Source: Geothrix fuzhouensis
GTDB lineage: Bacteria; Acidobacteriota; Holophagae; Holophagales; Holophagaceae
Length of the DNA stretch: 64,000 nucleotides
Assembly: GCF_024609325.1 (NCBI RefSeq)
Contig: NZ_JANHMQ010000002.1
Coordinates: 496,001 to 560,000, forward strand
Direction: 5' to 3'
In this document: piece after piece, positions 8,543-17,526 of the stretch
Layout of the letters: the number at the start of each line of letters is the position of its first letter
Position numbering within the stretch: the first letter of the stretch is position 1
Notes under the pieces: generated by a model
Database searches by the model: none
What the model saw: only the letters and a program-made list of their open reading frames with translations
What the model was told of the DNA's origin: nothing
Program-made: the position numbers and the translations under genes

Positions 8543-9766
8543 TCACTCGTAACGGAGCGCTTCGATCACATCGAGGTTGGCGGCCTTCAGGGCGGGTAGC
8601 AGCCCGGCCACGACGCCCACCAGGCCGCTGAAGCCCAGGCCCAGCAGGATGGCCCAGCCCTCCGTGACCGCCGGGATCTGGAGGCGTCCCAGGATCGCCA
8701 CCGCCACCAGGGCGAGCGCGATGCCGAGCAGGCCCCCCAGCACCGAGAGGACCACGGTCTCGGCGAGGAACTGCCAGAGGATGGTTCGTTTCGTCGCGCC
8801 CACGGCCCGTCGCATGCCGATCTCCTGAGTCCGCTCGGTCACGCTAACCAGCATGATGTTCGAGATGCCGATGCCGCCGACAACCAGGGAGATGCTCGCG
8901 GCGACGGCAAGGAGCGCCGTCAGGATGCCTGCCTGCCGATTCATGGCCTGGACCATCTCGTCCTGCTTCCGGATGTTGAAGGGCGTCTCCTGGGAGGCGG
9001 GCACTTTCAGGTGTTGCCGGAGCAGCGCCGTGATTTCCGCCTCGGCGAGTCCCGCCTCACCCTCGTGCGCACTGACCATGATCCGCTGGATGGTGTTTCT
9101 CCCCATGACTTTCCGCATCACTGTCGTGTAGGGAGCCACGACGAGGTCGTCCTGGTCGCCCCACATGCCGGCTCCCTTACGTTCCAGCAACCCGACGATT
9201 CGGAAGGGGAGCGAGCCGACGCGGATCGTCTGTTCCAGGGGCTCGTCTCCGTAAGGGAAGAGGGTGGCTTTGACGGTCTGGCCGATGACGCAGACCTGGG
9301 CCTGACCCTTCACCTCGCCCTCGGTGAAGAAGCGCCCAGCCTCCAGTTCCCACGCCCGGATGGTCTGGAATTCGGGCCCAGTCCCCTGGACGTGGGTGAT
9401 GAAGGTCGCGTTTTGGTAGATCACCGGCCGCGTGGTCTGCACCTGCGGTGTCGCGGCATGGACGCTGGAATCCCGCAGTTCGGTCTGGATCAAGGCCGCG
9501 TCGTCATCCCTGAGGATTTCTGCGCTGCCCATGGCCTGGGGCCCATGGTGGGTGTGGGTTCCGGGGGCTCCCGGGAAGATGGTCAGCATGTTGGAGCCCA
9601 TGTTGCGGATGAGCGCGACGGAGGCCCTTTTGGACCCCTCGCCGATGCCGATCATCGCGATGACGGCGCCCACTCCCACGATGATCCCGAGCATGGTCAG
9701 GATGGCCCGGAGTTTGTTCCGGGTGGTGGCTGCCAGGGCCTCCTTGACCAGTTCGAGAACCCCCAT
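8543..9766 (-). CDS. MacB/FtsX-type ABC transporter permease
   Basis: This permease has about 407 residues. The N-terminal helix carries RNKLRAILTMLGIIVGVGAV, followed by a periplasmic MacB_PCD domain with the GSNMLTIFPG motif. An FtsX core with three C-terminal helices (about 285-400) includes RTQEIGMRRAVGATKR. It is an MacB permease half without a fused ATPase. I prefer the ATG at 9766; an in-frame ATG at 9799 would add 11 residues and nearly touch the preceding gene. It is last in a minus-strand group with a sulfurtransferase and an MFS transporter. No ATPase or adaptor is adjacent, so its partners must be elsewhere. Confidence 0.85.
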   Translation of the reverse strand: MGVLELVKEALAATTRNKLRAILTMLGIIVGVGAVIAMIGIGEGSKRASVALIRNMGSNMLTIFPGAPGTHTHHGPQAMGSAEILRDDDAALIQTELRDSSVHAATPQVQTTRPVIYQNATFITHVQGTGPEFQTIRAWELEAGRFFTEGEVKGQAQVCVIGQTVKATLFPYGDEPLEQTIRVGSLPFRIVGLLERKGAGMWGDQDDLVVAPYTTVMRKVMGRNTIQRIMVSAHEGEAGLAEAEITALLRQHLKVPASQETPFNIRKQDEMVQAMNRQAGILTALLAVAASISLVVGGIGISNIMLVSVTERTQEIGMRRAVGATKRTILWQFLAETVVLSVLGGLLGIALALVAVAILGRLQIPAVTEGWAILLGLGFSGLVGVVAGLLPALKAANLDVIEALRYE

Positions 9767-9800
9767 GGGTGCCCCCCGGGTCTCCCCGTTGATCACCATT

Positions 9801-10988
9801 CTATCGTTTTTGTCCAGCCAAGGCCGGTTCCGGGGTCCGGAACCGCGCCAGCAGCAGCCCCGCGGCTAAGGCGATGCCGAAGGTGGCGAACCACACCACC
9901 CGGGGACCGACCTTGGCGTAGGCCAGCACGCCCAGCCAGGGGCCCAGGGCCAGCGCCGCGGCGAAGCAGAGGGACAGCAGGCCCATGTATTCGCCGCGGC
10001 GGTCCGGTGGTGCCAGGGTGGCCACGGCGTCGCTCATGGCGGGGAAGAGCGTCATCTCGCCGAACGTCCAGATCACGGTGGTGAGAATCAGTGTGATGCG
10101 TCCGGTGGCCCAGGCCGTGAGGCCGAAGCCGAAGGCGAGGAACAACGCTCCCAGAAAAAGCTGGCGGCCGTGGGGCCAGCGGGCCATGGCCAGGTTGAGG
10201 GCCACTTCCAGCGCCACGATGAGCAGGGTGTTCACGGTGAACAGCAGGCCGTAGAAGCGGCTCCCCAGGTCCAGGTCGCGCACCACCCAAAGCGGCAGCG
10301 TGCCTTCGATCTGAAAGAACACCATCAGCATGGGAATGAAGGGCAGCAGGAGGAAAGCCAGACGGCGATCCCGCCAGGGACTCGCACCTGGCATGTGGCC
10401 ATGGGGCACGGCAGGCCGGGGGCGCGTCTTCAGCAGCAGGCCCAGCATCACCGCGCCAGCCAGGGTGCTGAGGCCATCGGTCCAGAACACCCAGGTGTAG
10501 CTGTGGTGGGCGATGACGCCGCCCAGGGCTGGGCCCACGGCCATGCCCAGGTTGGCCGAGAGGCGGTGCAGGGCGTAGACCGCCTTGCGCTGCTCCGGCG
10601 CGGCGAGGTCCGCCAGCAGGGCCATGGCGCTGGGCCAGAAGGCCTGGGTGAGGCCGGCCCAGAGGAAGATCAGGGCGAAGAGCACGGGTTTCGTGGTGGC
10701 GAAGGGGATGACCAGCAGCAGGGCGCCGGAGGCCCACAGACTGGCCCTCAACACCTGGACATGGCCCAGCCGGTCCGCCAGCCGGCCCGCGAAGGGGCCC
10801 GCCGCCAAGGCGCCGGCTCCGTAGACCATCATTCCGAAGGCGGCTTCTTCCGGTGTCCAGCGGCGCCCTTGGGTGAGGTAGAGCACCAGGAAGGGCAGCG
10901 CCATGGTGCCCAGGCGATTGACCAGGGTGCTGGCACAGACCAGCCAGACTTCGCGGGGGAGGCCACGCAGGCCTTTCCAGGGGTTCAT
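9801..10988 (-). CDS. MFS transporter
   Basis: This 395-residue protein has about 12 hydrophobic segments. The loop between helices 2 and 3 carries GRLADRLGHVQVLR, the major facilitator motif A, and the second half has the equivalent DRRGEYMGL. The overall pattern resembles MdtH/YdeE-type drug exporters. The substrate is not predictable. The ATG overlaps the stop of the upstream sulfurtransferase gene by 4 nt (ATGA), indicating coupled translation. Confidence 0.88.
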   Translation of the reverse strand: MNPWKGLRGLPREVWLVCASTLVNRLGTMALPFLVLYLTQGRRWTPEEAAFGMMVYGAGALAAGPFAGRLADRLGHVQVLRASLWASGALLLVIPFATTKPVLFALIFLWAGLTQAFWPSAMALLADLAAPEQRKAVYALHRLSANLGMAVGPALGGVIAHHSYTWVFWTDGLSTLAGAVMLGLLLKTRPRPAVPHGHMPGASPWRDRRLAFLLLPFIPMLMVFFQIEGTLPLWVVRDLDLGSRFYGLLFTVNTLLIVALEVALNLAMARWPHGRQLFLGALFLAFGFGLTAWATGRITLILTTVIWTFGEMTLFPAMSDAVATLAPPDRRGEYMGLLSLCFAAALALGPWLGVLAYAKVGPRVVWFATFGIALAAGLLLARFRTPEPALAGQKR

Positions 10989-11845
10989 CGGCTGGCCAGA
11001 TCCTCAGGGGGCGGGAGGTGGGTGCCGATCTTCGGCCGGACGCTGCGACACCACTCGCTCCAGCTCCCGACATAGAGCGCGGCGCCGCGGAGGCCGGCGA
11101 TCTCCAGCGCGAGCAGGGTGTGGCAGGCGGTGACGCCGCTGCCGCAATGGACCGTGAGGCGGTCCGGTGGCGTGCCCGCCAGGAGGGCCTCGTATTGGGC
11201 GCGCAGTTTCTCGGGCGACTTGAAGCGGCCATCGGGCCGGAGATTGTCGGTCCAGGCCAGGTTCAGGGAGCCGGGAATGTGACCGGCCACGGGATCGAGG
11301 GTTTCACTGTCTCCCCGCCAGCGTTCGGCGGCGCGCACATCCAACAGCTTGCGGGTGGCATCGCGACGGACCGCCTCCACGACGTCCATGCCGCACACGG
11401 GGAGGTGCCAGTGATCCGCCGGGTAGGGTGCCGCCTGATCTGCGGCAGGCCTTTCGACAGTGAGTGTCAACCCGGTTTCCAGCGCGGCCTGGAGACCGCC
11501 GTCGAGCACCAAAACGTGCTCGTGCCCCAGGGCCCGCAGCATCCACCACAGGCGTGCCGCGGCGTTACCGCCGCCACTGCCGTCATAGACCACCACCTCA
11601 GTGTCGGGGCCAATGCCCCAGGTGCCAACCTGGGCCGCGAAGCGCGCCACCGGCGGCAGAGGGTGGCGCCCGCCTAGGGCCGGGTTGTGGTCGGGGTCCA
11701 AGGCTGTGCTGAGGTGGCGGTTCAGGTCGGCGTGGAACGCTCCCGGGAGATGGCCGATGGCGTACTCCGCTGGATCCTGACGGGCATCCAACAGGCGGAT
11801 TGAGGCAAGGCGATCGCGGAGGGAGGCGGCGGAGATCAGGGACAT
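10985..11845 (-). CDS. Sulfurtransferase (3-mercaptopyruvate/thiosulfate type)
   Basis: This 286-residue protein has two rhodanese domains: an inactive N-terminal one and a C-terminal one with the active loop HCGSGVTA (Cys near residue 233). The CGSGVTA loop is typical of 3-mercaptopyruvate sulfurtransferases of the SseA group rather than thiosulfate rhodaneses, which have CRxGxx. It would transfer sulfur from a donor to a thiol acceptor or cyanide in the cytoplasm. No signal peptide is seen. It is first in the operon with the MFS transporter and FtsX permease. No clear Shine-Dalgarno precedes the ATG. Confidence 0.88.
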   Translation of the reverse strand: MSLISAASLRDRLASIRLLDARQDPAEYAIGHLPGAFHADLNRHLSTALDPDHNPALGGRHPLPPVARFAAQVGTWGIGPDTEVVVYDGSGGGNAAARLWWMLRALGHEHVLVLDGGLQAALETGLTLTVERPAADQAAPYPADHWHLPVCGMDVVEAVRRDATRKLLDVRAAERWRGDSETLDPVAGHIPGSLNLAWTDNLRPDGRFKSPEKLRAQYEALLAGTPPDRLTVHCGSGVTACHTLLALEIAGLRGAALYVGSWSEWCRSVRPKIGTHLPPPEDLASR

Positions 11846-11888
11846 CCAATCAGTATGAAGTGGCCGGCCGGGGCATTACCCTGAAGAC

Positions 11889-12461
11889 TTGAAAAGGGGC
11901 GCTCCCATGTCCGATACCTCCGTTCCGGAATCTCGCTGGCGCACGGCTGGCGCTGCTGTCCTGGTGATCGGTGGTCTGCTGCTCGTGGGCGTCGTGGGCG
12001 TGAAGGGTGTGTTCGGCGGGGGCAATGGCGGCACCTCCGTGGGCACGGACGTGAGTCGGGTGGCCTTCCGCGATGCGGAGGGGCGCCGCCACACCCTGGC
12101 GGACTACAAGGGCAAAGTGGTGCTGGTGGATGTGTGGGCCACCTGGTGTCCGCCCTGCCGCAAGTCCCTGCCGGAGGTGGCGGAACTCCAGAAGGCCGGC
12201 GGCGATCGCTACGTGGTGCTGCCCATCTCGGTGGACGGGAACGGCTGGGCCGACGTGACGCCCTTCCTCGCGAAGAATCCCCAGCTGGGGCTCACGGCCT
12301 ACCTGCCGGATGGCGCCGGGGGCCTGCAGCCTCTGGGGGAGATCCGCGGGATTCCGACCACCTTCATCATCGACCGCGAGGGCCGGGTGGCGAAGAGCTG
12401 GGCGGGCTACGGCGAGGGCATGGCGAAACGGGCCTTGGATGAGGTTCTGAAGGGGCGCTGA
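11889..12461 (+). CDS. TlpA/ResA-like membrane-anchored thioredoxin
   Basis: This 190-residue protein has one N-terminal membrane anchor (about residues 13-33) and a periplasmic thioredoxin fold. The active site is WCPPC (W86, Cys87 and Cys90), with the TlpA-type cis-Pro region GIPTTFIIDREG downstream. Such proteins reduce disulfides outside the cytoplasm, often for cytochrome c maturation, which would fit the multihaem cytochromes in this window; that link is inference. The stop codon is one base from the GTG start of the next gene, so the pair is an operon. A G-rich GGGGC stretch precedes the ATG. Confidence 0.88.
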   Translation: MKRGAPMSDTSVPESRWRTAGAAVLVIGGLLLVGVVGVKGVFGGGNGGTSVGTDVSRVAFRDAEGRRHTLADYKGKVVLVDVWATWCPPCRKSLPEVAELQKAGGDRYVVLPISVDGNGWADVTPFLAKNPQLGLTAYLPDGAGGLQPLGEIRGIPTTFIIDREGRVAKSWAGYGEGMAKRALDEVLKGR

Positions 12462-12462
12462 C

Positions 12463-13710
12463 GTGGCCACCGCGGCTGGGCCGGTGGAAGGCTGGGCCGT
12501 CTGGGCCCGGCCCCTGGGCTGGCTGGCGCTGATCCTATTCGGCCCCCTGGTGCTCCTCCCCACGCCCCTGTCCCCCCTGGCGGTGACCTGGTTTGTGTTG
12601 CTGCTGCTGGGGGCCTGGACCCTCCTCGTAGCCGCTTTCATCGGTGTCGTGGCCGGTGTGACCACCCCAGTGACGGTGTGGCTGGAGGGCCGCCTTCGCG
12701 CCTGGGTCGCCCGGTTTGCACTGGATCCGGAAGCCCTCTGGCTCCACTGGGCCCGCCAGGCCCATCGCACGGAGATGGCCCACCACTGCCTGGATCGGGC
12801 GGCGCGCCTGGGTGGGGCCGTGGCCCTGTTCGAGGAAGGGCTGGCCTTCCTCGAGGGAGGCTTCGGGGCTGGTGGCCAGGCCACGGGCGTGGCCCGCTTC
12901 CGCCGGGCAGCCGAGTTGGGTCATCCAGAGGCGGCCTTCCGGCTTGCGGAGGCCCTCCGGACCGGGCACGGCTGCCCACGGGATCCGGCCCAGGCCGAGG
13001 TCTGGTACCAGCGAGCGGCCACAGCCGGGTGCGGACCAGCGGCGATCTGGCTGGCTCAGGCCTATGCCGAAGGGGATGGCGTGATGCCGGATGCCGAACA
13101 CGCCCGTCATTGGTCCGGGGTGGCGGAGCGCTTACGTCCCCATGCCCCCCTGAGATGCAGCCTCCTGCGCCATGATGCGGCTCCAGAGGATGTGCTGGTG
13201 CGCGCCGGCGCCCAAGCCGCCGCCCACGTCGAGGCCGCCGCCGGGTTGGTGGTGGCCCACCGGACCGGGCGCTGGGTTCTGGGGCTGGGGGCGATGGTCC
13301 TGGCCTGCCTGAGCCTGGGCACGGTGGGGATCCTCTTCTGGGCCGGCTCCTCAGGCCTCTTCCACCTGCCGCTGCTCATGCTGGCGCCACCGGCGCTGAT
13401 GTTGGCCTGGCAAGCCTGGCGCCTGCGCCGCGAGGGGCCACGGGAGGGGCGGGATCGGCTCCACGAGGCGGCGGAGGGCGGCGACCCGGAAGCCTGTTAC
13501 CGGCTGGGGCTGGCCTACCAGAGCGGCAGCGGCCACCGGCCCAAGGATGGTCTCAGCGCGGCGCTTTGGTACCGCCGAGCCGCGGAAGCCGGCCACCGAG
13601 GGGCGATGGCGGCGCTGGCCGAAGCCTATCTGGGCGGGCATGGCGTCCTGCGGGATCCCCGGGAGGCCGCGCGTTGGCGAGAAGCCGCGCGTCAGGAGTT
13701 GCCAGGGTGA
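12463..13710 (+). CDS. Membrane protein with Sel1-like repeats
   Basis: This 415-residue protein starts with GTG directly after the TlpA gene. Residues about 18-70 form two hydrophobic segments. Then come Sel1-like repeats with the usual A-x-x-G-x-x-x-A spacing, for example FRRAAELGHPEAAFRLAEAL and YQRAATAGCGPAAIWLAQAY. A second hydrophobic pair (about 265-325) precedes two or three more Sel1 units at the C-terminus (RLHEAAEGGDPEACYRLGLA). Sel1 repeats are protein-interaction solenoids. Placing repeats on both sides of a second membrane pair is unusual. The function is unknown. Confidence 0.8.
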   Translation: MATAAGPVEGWAVWARPLGWLALILFGPLVLLPTPLSPLAVTWFVLLLLGAWTLLVAAFIGVVAGVTTPVTVWLEGRLRAWVARFALDPEALWLHWARQAHRTEMAHHCLDRAARLGGAVALFEEGLAFLEGGFGAGGQATGVARFRRAAELGHPEAAFRLAEALRTGHGCPRDPAQAEVWYQRAATAGCGPAAIWLAQAYAEGDGVMPDAEHARHWSGVAERLRPHAPLRCSLLRHDAAPEDVLVRAGAQAAAHVEAAAGLVVAHRTGRWVLGLGAMVLACLSLGTVGILFWAGSSGLFHLPLLMLAPPALMLAWQAWRLRREGPREGRDRLHEAAEGGDPEACYRLGLAYQSGSGHRPKDGLSAALWYRRAAEAGHRGAMAALAEAYLGGHGVLRDPREAARWREAARQELPG

Positions 13711-13723
13711 TGGAGGGAAGGCC

Positions 13724-14374
13724 TCAGACCCTCACTAGGGCGGTCACGCAAGCCACCACCTGCTCCGGCGCGGCATCAGTGGGCAGGCTGGGATGATCCC
13801 CCGGCACCGCCTCGCCCACGCCCAGGAAAGGCAGACCCGCGGCTTGGGCGGCGGCGAGATCGTGGGGGCGGTCGCCCACGTAGAGGTGGGGGCCGGGGCA
13901 GCCCTGCAGGGCCAGCCGCAGCAGGTCGGTGCGGTCGTGGCGGGGCAGGGAGCCCAGACGGGGAATGGCCGGGTCGATGCCCAGGACATCGGCCTTGAAG
14001 GCCAGCAGCCCCGGGGCGTTGCCCGAGACCAGCCAAACCCGGTGGCGCTCCGCCAGGTGATGCAGGGCACCGATGATGCCTGCATAGGCCACGGCCTCGC
14101 GGCCCCCCCGCGCAAAAGTCGACCGGAAGCGGCCTACACAGGCGGCCTGATAGGCCTCGTAGCCGGCCTCGTCCAGGGCCGAGCCGAACCGCAGCCGGTG
14201 CAGCTCGGCCACGATTTCCCAGTCGGTGGAGCCCAGGCAGCGGCCCAGGTCTTCTGTCGTGGGGGCCGAGCCCCAGAGCTCGCCCAAGGCCTCCCGCAGC
14301 AGCACGAATCCGGAACTGAAGTGGCCCAGGGTACCGTCAAGGTCGAAGCAAAGCGGCATGGCCCAGGATCGCAT
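13724..14374 (-). CDS. HAD-family phosphatase (phosphoglycolate phosphatase-like)
   Basis: This 216-residue haloacid dehalogenase-fold hydrolase has motif I CFDLDGTLG with the nucleophile Asp11 and general acid Asp13. Motif II is in VSGNAPG, and motif IV is YVGDRPHDLAAAQAAG with the metal-binding Asp pair. It is close in layout to Gph-like phosphatases, but the substrate is not determinable. I keep the ATG at 14374 because GAGGA lies about 9 nt ahead; a second ATG at 14359 would begin right at the motif. It is divergent from the small secreted protein gene, with 20 nt between their starts. Confidence 0.82.
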   Translation of the reverse strand: MRSWAMPLCFDLDGTLGHFSSGFVLLREALGELWGSAPTTEDLGRCLGSTDWEIVAELHRLRFGSALDEAGYEAYQAACVGRFRSTFARGGREAVAYAGIIGALHHLAERHRVWLVSGNAPGLLAFKADVLGIDPAIPRLGSLPRHDRTDLLRLALQGCPGPHLYVGDRPHDLAAAQAAGLPFLGVGEAVPGDHPSLPTDAAPEQVVACVTALVRV

Positions 14375-14394
14375 GAGATGGCATCCTCGAAGGT

Positions 14395-14997
14395 GTGGAT
14401 GGTGGCTCCTTGATCCGATTGGCGTTCCTTCTGGCTCTTTCCCTTCCCGCCTTGGCCCAGGAAGGCCTGCGGTACCGCATGCAGCTGTGGATGCGTGGCG
14501 AGCCCGCGCCCATGGAGACGCGGTTCCGCCTGGTGGCCACCGAAGGCACCACCAGCCACAACCGGGTGAAGAAACCCCGCATGGGCGGCTGGCGGCTGGA
14601 GGCTGATCGCACCCAGGGCACCCCCTACTCCCAGGCCCTGCTGCTGGGCCGGGCGGAGCGGCTGCTCTACCTGGCGGGGCCTTCGCCTCAGACGCACGCG
14701 GAGCCCATCGCCCTGCGCTTCGGCACCCGGAGTGTACCGGTGTGGAGCCTCGAAGCGCCCAGCGGACTGCAGATCTCCACGGTCCTGGTGGAGGTGGCGC
14801 CGAGGCTCCTGGCCCTCTGCGACCTCAGCGCCCGCTTCGAGCGCGGCGACCTGGCGCGGATCGAACTGCACCTTGAGAGCCTGGACGGCACCGACTCCCT
14901 GGCGCCGGCCGAAGATGGCACCGTGCTGCTCACCACGCTGCGGGCCTGGGCTCAGGAGGCCCGCAAGGATCCCGACGACGGCACGACAGTGCGCTAG
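14395..14997 (+). CDS. Secreted/periplasmic protein of unknown function
   Basis: The product is about 200 residues with a signal peptide ending PALAQ. The first possible start is GTG at 14395. An in-frame TTG at 14410 would give a more classical signal peptide (MIRLAFLLALSLPALA). The mature part is predicted mostly beta and resembles no family I can name. The gene is divergent from the HAD phosphatase and 90 nt upstream of purF on the same strand. Confidence 0.65.
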   Translation: MDGGSLIRLAFLLALSLPALAQEGLRYRMQLWMRGEPAPMETRFRLVATEGTTSHNRVKKPRMGGWRLEADRTQGTPYSQALLLGRAERLLYLAGPSPQTHAEPIALRFGTRSVPVWSLEAPSGLQISTVLVEVAPRLLALCDLSARFERGDLARIELHLESLDGTDSLAPAEDGTVLLTTLRAWAQEARKDPDDGTTVR

Positions 14998-15087
14998 CCG
15001 CACGCATCCGGCTGAGAGTGGTGGGTTTCAGCATCCAGGCTGGGGGTTCCGGTTCGCGAGGGTTATTCTGGAGGACTCGGAGGAATC

Positions 15088-16458
15088 ATGCCGTTCAGGG
15101 ACGAATGTGGGGTGTTCGGGATCTGCCCCCAGACCGAAGCGTCACGGCAGACCTACCTGGGCCTCTACGCCTTGCAGCACCGGGGCCAGGAGGCGGCTGG
15201 CATCTGCTCCGGTGACACGGAAGGTCTCCACCTGCACAAGGCCCTGGGCTATGTGGCGGATGTGTTCTCCGAGACCGTCCTCGACAGCCTGCCGGGCGAT
15301 GCCGCCATTGGCCACACCCGCTACTCCACCACGGGTGGCAACGTGGCCTCCGCGGCCCATCCCTTCCTCATCCACGGCCGCTTCGGCCAGGTGGCCCTCT
15401 GTCATAACGGGAACCTGACCAACACCGAGACCCTGCGCGCGGCCTTGATCGCGGATGGTCACACCTTCACCAGCCCTTCGGATTCCGAAGTGCTGCTGGC
15501 CCTCATCAACCGCGCCAAGGCGGACACACTGGAGGACGCGGTCGTCTCGGCCCTCCGCCAGGCCGAGGGCGCCTATTCCCTGCTCATCCTCACGGAGCAC
15601 ACCCTCATCGCCGCCCGCGATCCCCACGGCTTCCGGCCCCTGGCCATGGGCCATATGAACGGCACCACCGTGTTCAGCTCCGAGACCTGTGCCTTCGACT
15701 TGGTCGGCGCCGCCTACATCCGCGACGTGGCCCCCGGCGAGATGGTGGTGGTGCCCCGGAATGGCGGCACGCTGCATTCCCTCTTTCCTCTGCCCAAGGT
15801 GAATCCGAAGCCCTGCGTCTTCGAGCACATCTACTTCGCCCGGCCCGATTCCCTGGTCTACGGCCGGAGCGTCATGGTGGCGCGCCGTGAGATGGGCAAG
15901 CTCCTGGCCCTGCGCCATCCCGTCGAGGCAGACCTGATCGTACCCGTGCCCGACAGCGGCGTGAGCGCGGCCCTGGGCTACTCCGAACAGTCCGGCATCC
16001 CCTTTGATTTCGGCATCATTCGCAACCACTACGTGGGCCGCACTTTCATCGAGCCCAAGCAGAACATCCGCAGCTTCGGCGTGAAGGTGAAGCTGAACCC
16101 GGTGCGGCATCTGCTTGCGGGCAAGCGGGTGGTGCTGGTGGACGACAGCATCGTACGCGGCACGACCAGCAAGAAGATCGTGCAGATGGTCCGCGAGGCG
16201 GGCGCGAAGGAAGTGCACCTGCGCATCGCCTGCCCACCCACCACGCACTCATGCTTCTACGGCATCGACACGCCCAAGCGCCAGCACCTCATCGCCTCGT
16301 ACATGTCGCTGAAGGAGATCGAGGCCTTCGTCGAGGCCGACAGCCTCGGTTACCTCGACCTGAAGGACCTTGAAGCAAGCATGGGGGATGATGGCCACGG
16401 GTATTGCTACGCCTGCTTCACCGGCGACTACCCGGTGGTGCCGGAGCCCAAGCAGTAG
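15088..16458 (+). CDS. purF: Amidophosphoribosyltransferase
   Basis: This 456-residue enzyme performs the first committed step of purine synthesis, transferring glutamine nitrogen to PRPP. The N-terminal Ntn glutaminase starts after a six-residue propeptide, with nucleophile Cys7 in ECGVFG. GHTRYSTTGG and the ENxx-like loop follow. The phosphoribosyltransferase domain has VVLVDDSIVRGTTSKKI (PRPP loop, near residue 347). Cysteines in KPCVF, ACPPTTHSC and YCYACF match the [4Fe-4S] ligands of the Bacillus-type enzyme, so an oxygen-sensitive cluster is likely. A GGAGGA site 4-5 nt before the ATG is strong. No other pur gene is nearby. Confidence 0.96.
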   Translation: MPFRDECGVFGICPQTEASRQTYLGLYALQHRGQEAAGICSGDTEGLHLHKALGYVADVFSETVLDSLPGDAAIGHTRYSTTGGNVASAAHPFLIHGRFGQVALCHNGNLTNTETLRAALIADGHTFTSPSDSEVLLALINRAKADTLEDAVVSALRQAEGAYSLLILTEHTLIAARDPHGFRPLAMGHMNGTTVFSSETCAFDLVGAAYIRDVAPGEMVVVPRNGGTLHSLFPLPKVNPKPCVFEHIYFARPDSLVYGRSVMVARREMGKLLALRHPVEADLIVPVPDSGVSAALGYSEQSGIPFDFGIIRNHYVGRTFIEPKQNIRSFGVKVKLNPVRHLLAGKRVVLVDDSIVRGTTSKKIVQMVREAGAKEVHLRIACPPTTHSCFYGIDTPKRQHLIASYMSLKEIEAFVEADSLGYLDLKDLEASMGDDGHGYCYACFTGDYPVVPEPKQ

Positions 16459-16464
16459 CAGCGC

Positions 16465-17187
16465 CTATAGAATCACGCTGCAGCGGGTGGTGTCCTTGGC
16501 ACTGAAGGGCTTACCCAGGGCGGCGCCCTGTACCTCTGCCTGCTCGTCCAGCACCAGCAGCCGGTTTTGGCTGCGCTGGAAGCGCTGGCGGATCTCGATC
16601 TTCGTCCAGACGCTGGCCACGAGCATCACCCGGGCCTTGATCTCGATGCGGTGGATCATGGCCAGGGGCAGGCCGTCCTGGCCAATCCAGACTGTGGCCT
16701 CATGCTCGGCCTTCTTCAGGTGGCTGCGGGCTTCGGCATCCAGCTCCAGGTCGAGGGCCAGTTTCAGGCGCCGGGCCGGCCGGCCCTCGTAGGTATCCAC
16801 CTTCTCCTCCAGCACCCGGGCCTTTTCCAGTTGCTCCAGCAGACCCTCTGCGGGGCGCAACTCGTCGTGGAACTCGGCGGAGCCCTTCTTGGCCGATCCG
16901 GTGCCCTTGGAGGTTCCCTTTCCCTTCCCCTGGACCTTCGCCGGCACGGCCGCCGGACGGCTGTCCTCGAGGATCCGGATCCCCTCCGGCCCATCCTCCA
17001 CCAAAGTGGAGCGGTGCTCGGTGACATCCTTCCCGGACGCCCGCTCCAGGCTCTCCGCCTCGATCTTCACCCGTACTTTCGCGGGTGCCGGAAGGCCGCG
17101 GAGGGCGGCCTTCAAGTCCGAGAGGCCGTCGGCCTGGAGCAGAGAGCCGCAGAGGGCCAGGATGGCGAGGGGGAGGGCAGGGCGCAT
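16465..17187 (-). CDS. Exported protein of unknown function
   Basis: This 240-residue protein has a signal peptide (LPLAILALCGSLLQADG). A central basic, low-complexity linker KVQGKGKGTSKGTGSAKKG (about 107-125) divides two folded parts. Four cysteines are widely spaced and no known motif is visible. It ends 6 nt from the end of purF in convergent orientation, leaving no room for a separate terminator. The upstream side faces the MITE-like element at 17251. The family is not recognised. Confidence 0.7.
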   Translation of the reverse strand: MRPALPLAILALCGSLLQADGLSDLKAALRGLPAPAKVRVKIEAESLERASGKDVTEHRSTLVEDGPEGIRILEDSRPAAVPAKVQGKGKGTSKGTGSAKKGSAEFHDELRPAEGLLEQLEKARVLEEKVDTYEGRPARRLKLALDLELDAEARSHLKKAEHEATVWIGQDGLPLAMIHRIEIKARVMLVASVWTKIEIRQRFQRSQNRLLVLDEQAEVQGAALGKPFSAKDTTRCSVIL

Positions 17188-17250
17188 GGGCGGATCCTTG
17201 GATGGGAAGACTACGGGCTCCTCCGGCAGCGGTTGAGCCGGGCCTATGAT

Positions 17251-17523
17251 TAGGGCCTGTTTTCAAATTGGGGTGCGGCCGCGCAAGGGGCGCCGCCCAA
17301 GCGAGACAAGGAGAACGACGATGGCAATAGCGGCACTATTGGCGAGGAGTTCGACGCAGTATCGCGCCGGGCGCCGCCCCTTGCCCTTCGGGACGAGGCC
17401 AGCCGCACCCCTGGCTGCGTTGGCGGCCTCGAACGATGTCCCGCATCGCCCTTCGGCCCCCGCCTTGCCATGGGCGCGGCTGGCCGACGTCGCGGCTCAC
17501 ACCCAATTTGAAAACAGGCCCTA
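17251..17523. mobile_element. MITE-like non-autonomous element, about 269 bp, with TA flanks
   Basis: GGGCCTGTTTTCAAATTGGG at 17253-17272 is repeated perfectly in inverted orientation at 17502-17521. Similarity extends about 10 bases further inward with one indel. Both ends are bounded by TA, as expected for a TA target duplication. No transposase is encoded. Inside, CAAGGGGCGCCGCCC near 17283 has an inverted partner near 17370. An internal ATG at 17321 with AAGGAG upstream opens a 67-codon frame that ends in the right terminus; it may be spurious. The element fills the gap between the exported-protein gene and the TANGO2-like gene. Its right end is 3 bases from the latter's ATG. Confidence 0.8.
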
Positions 17524-17526
17524 ACC

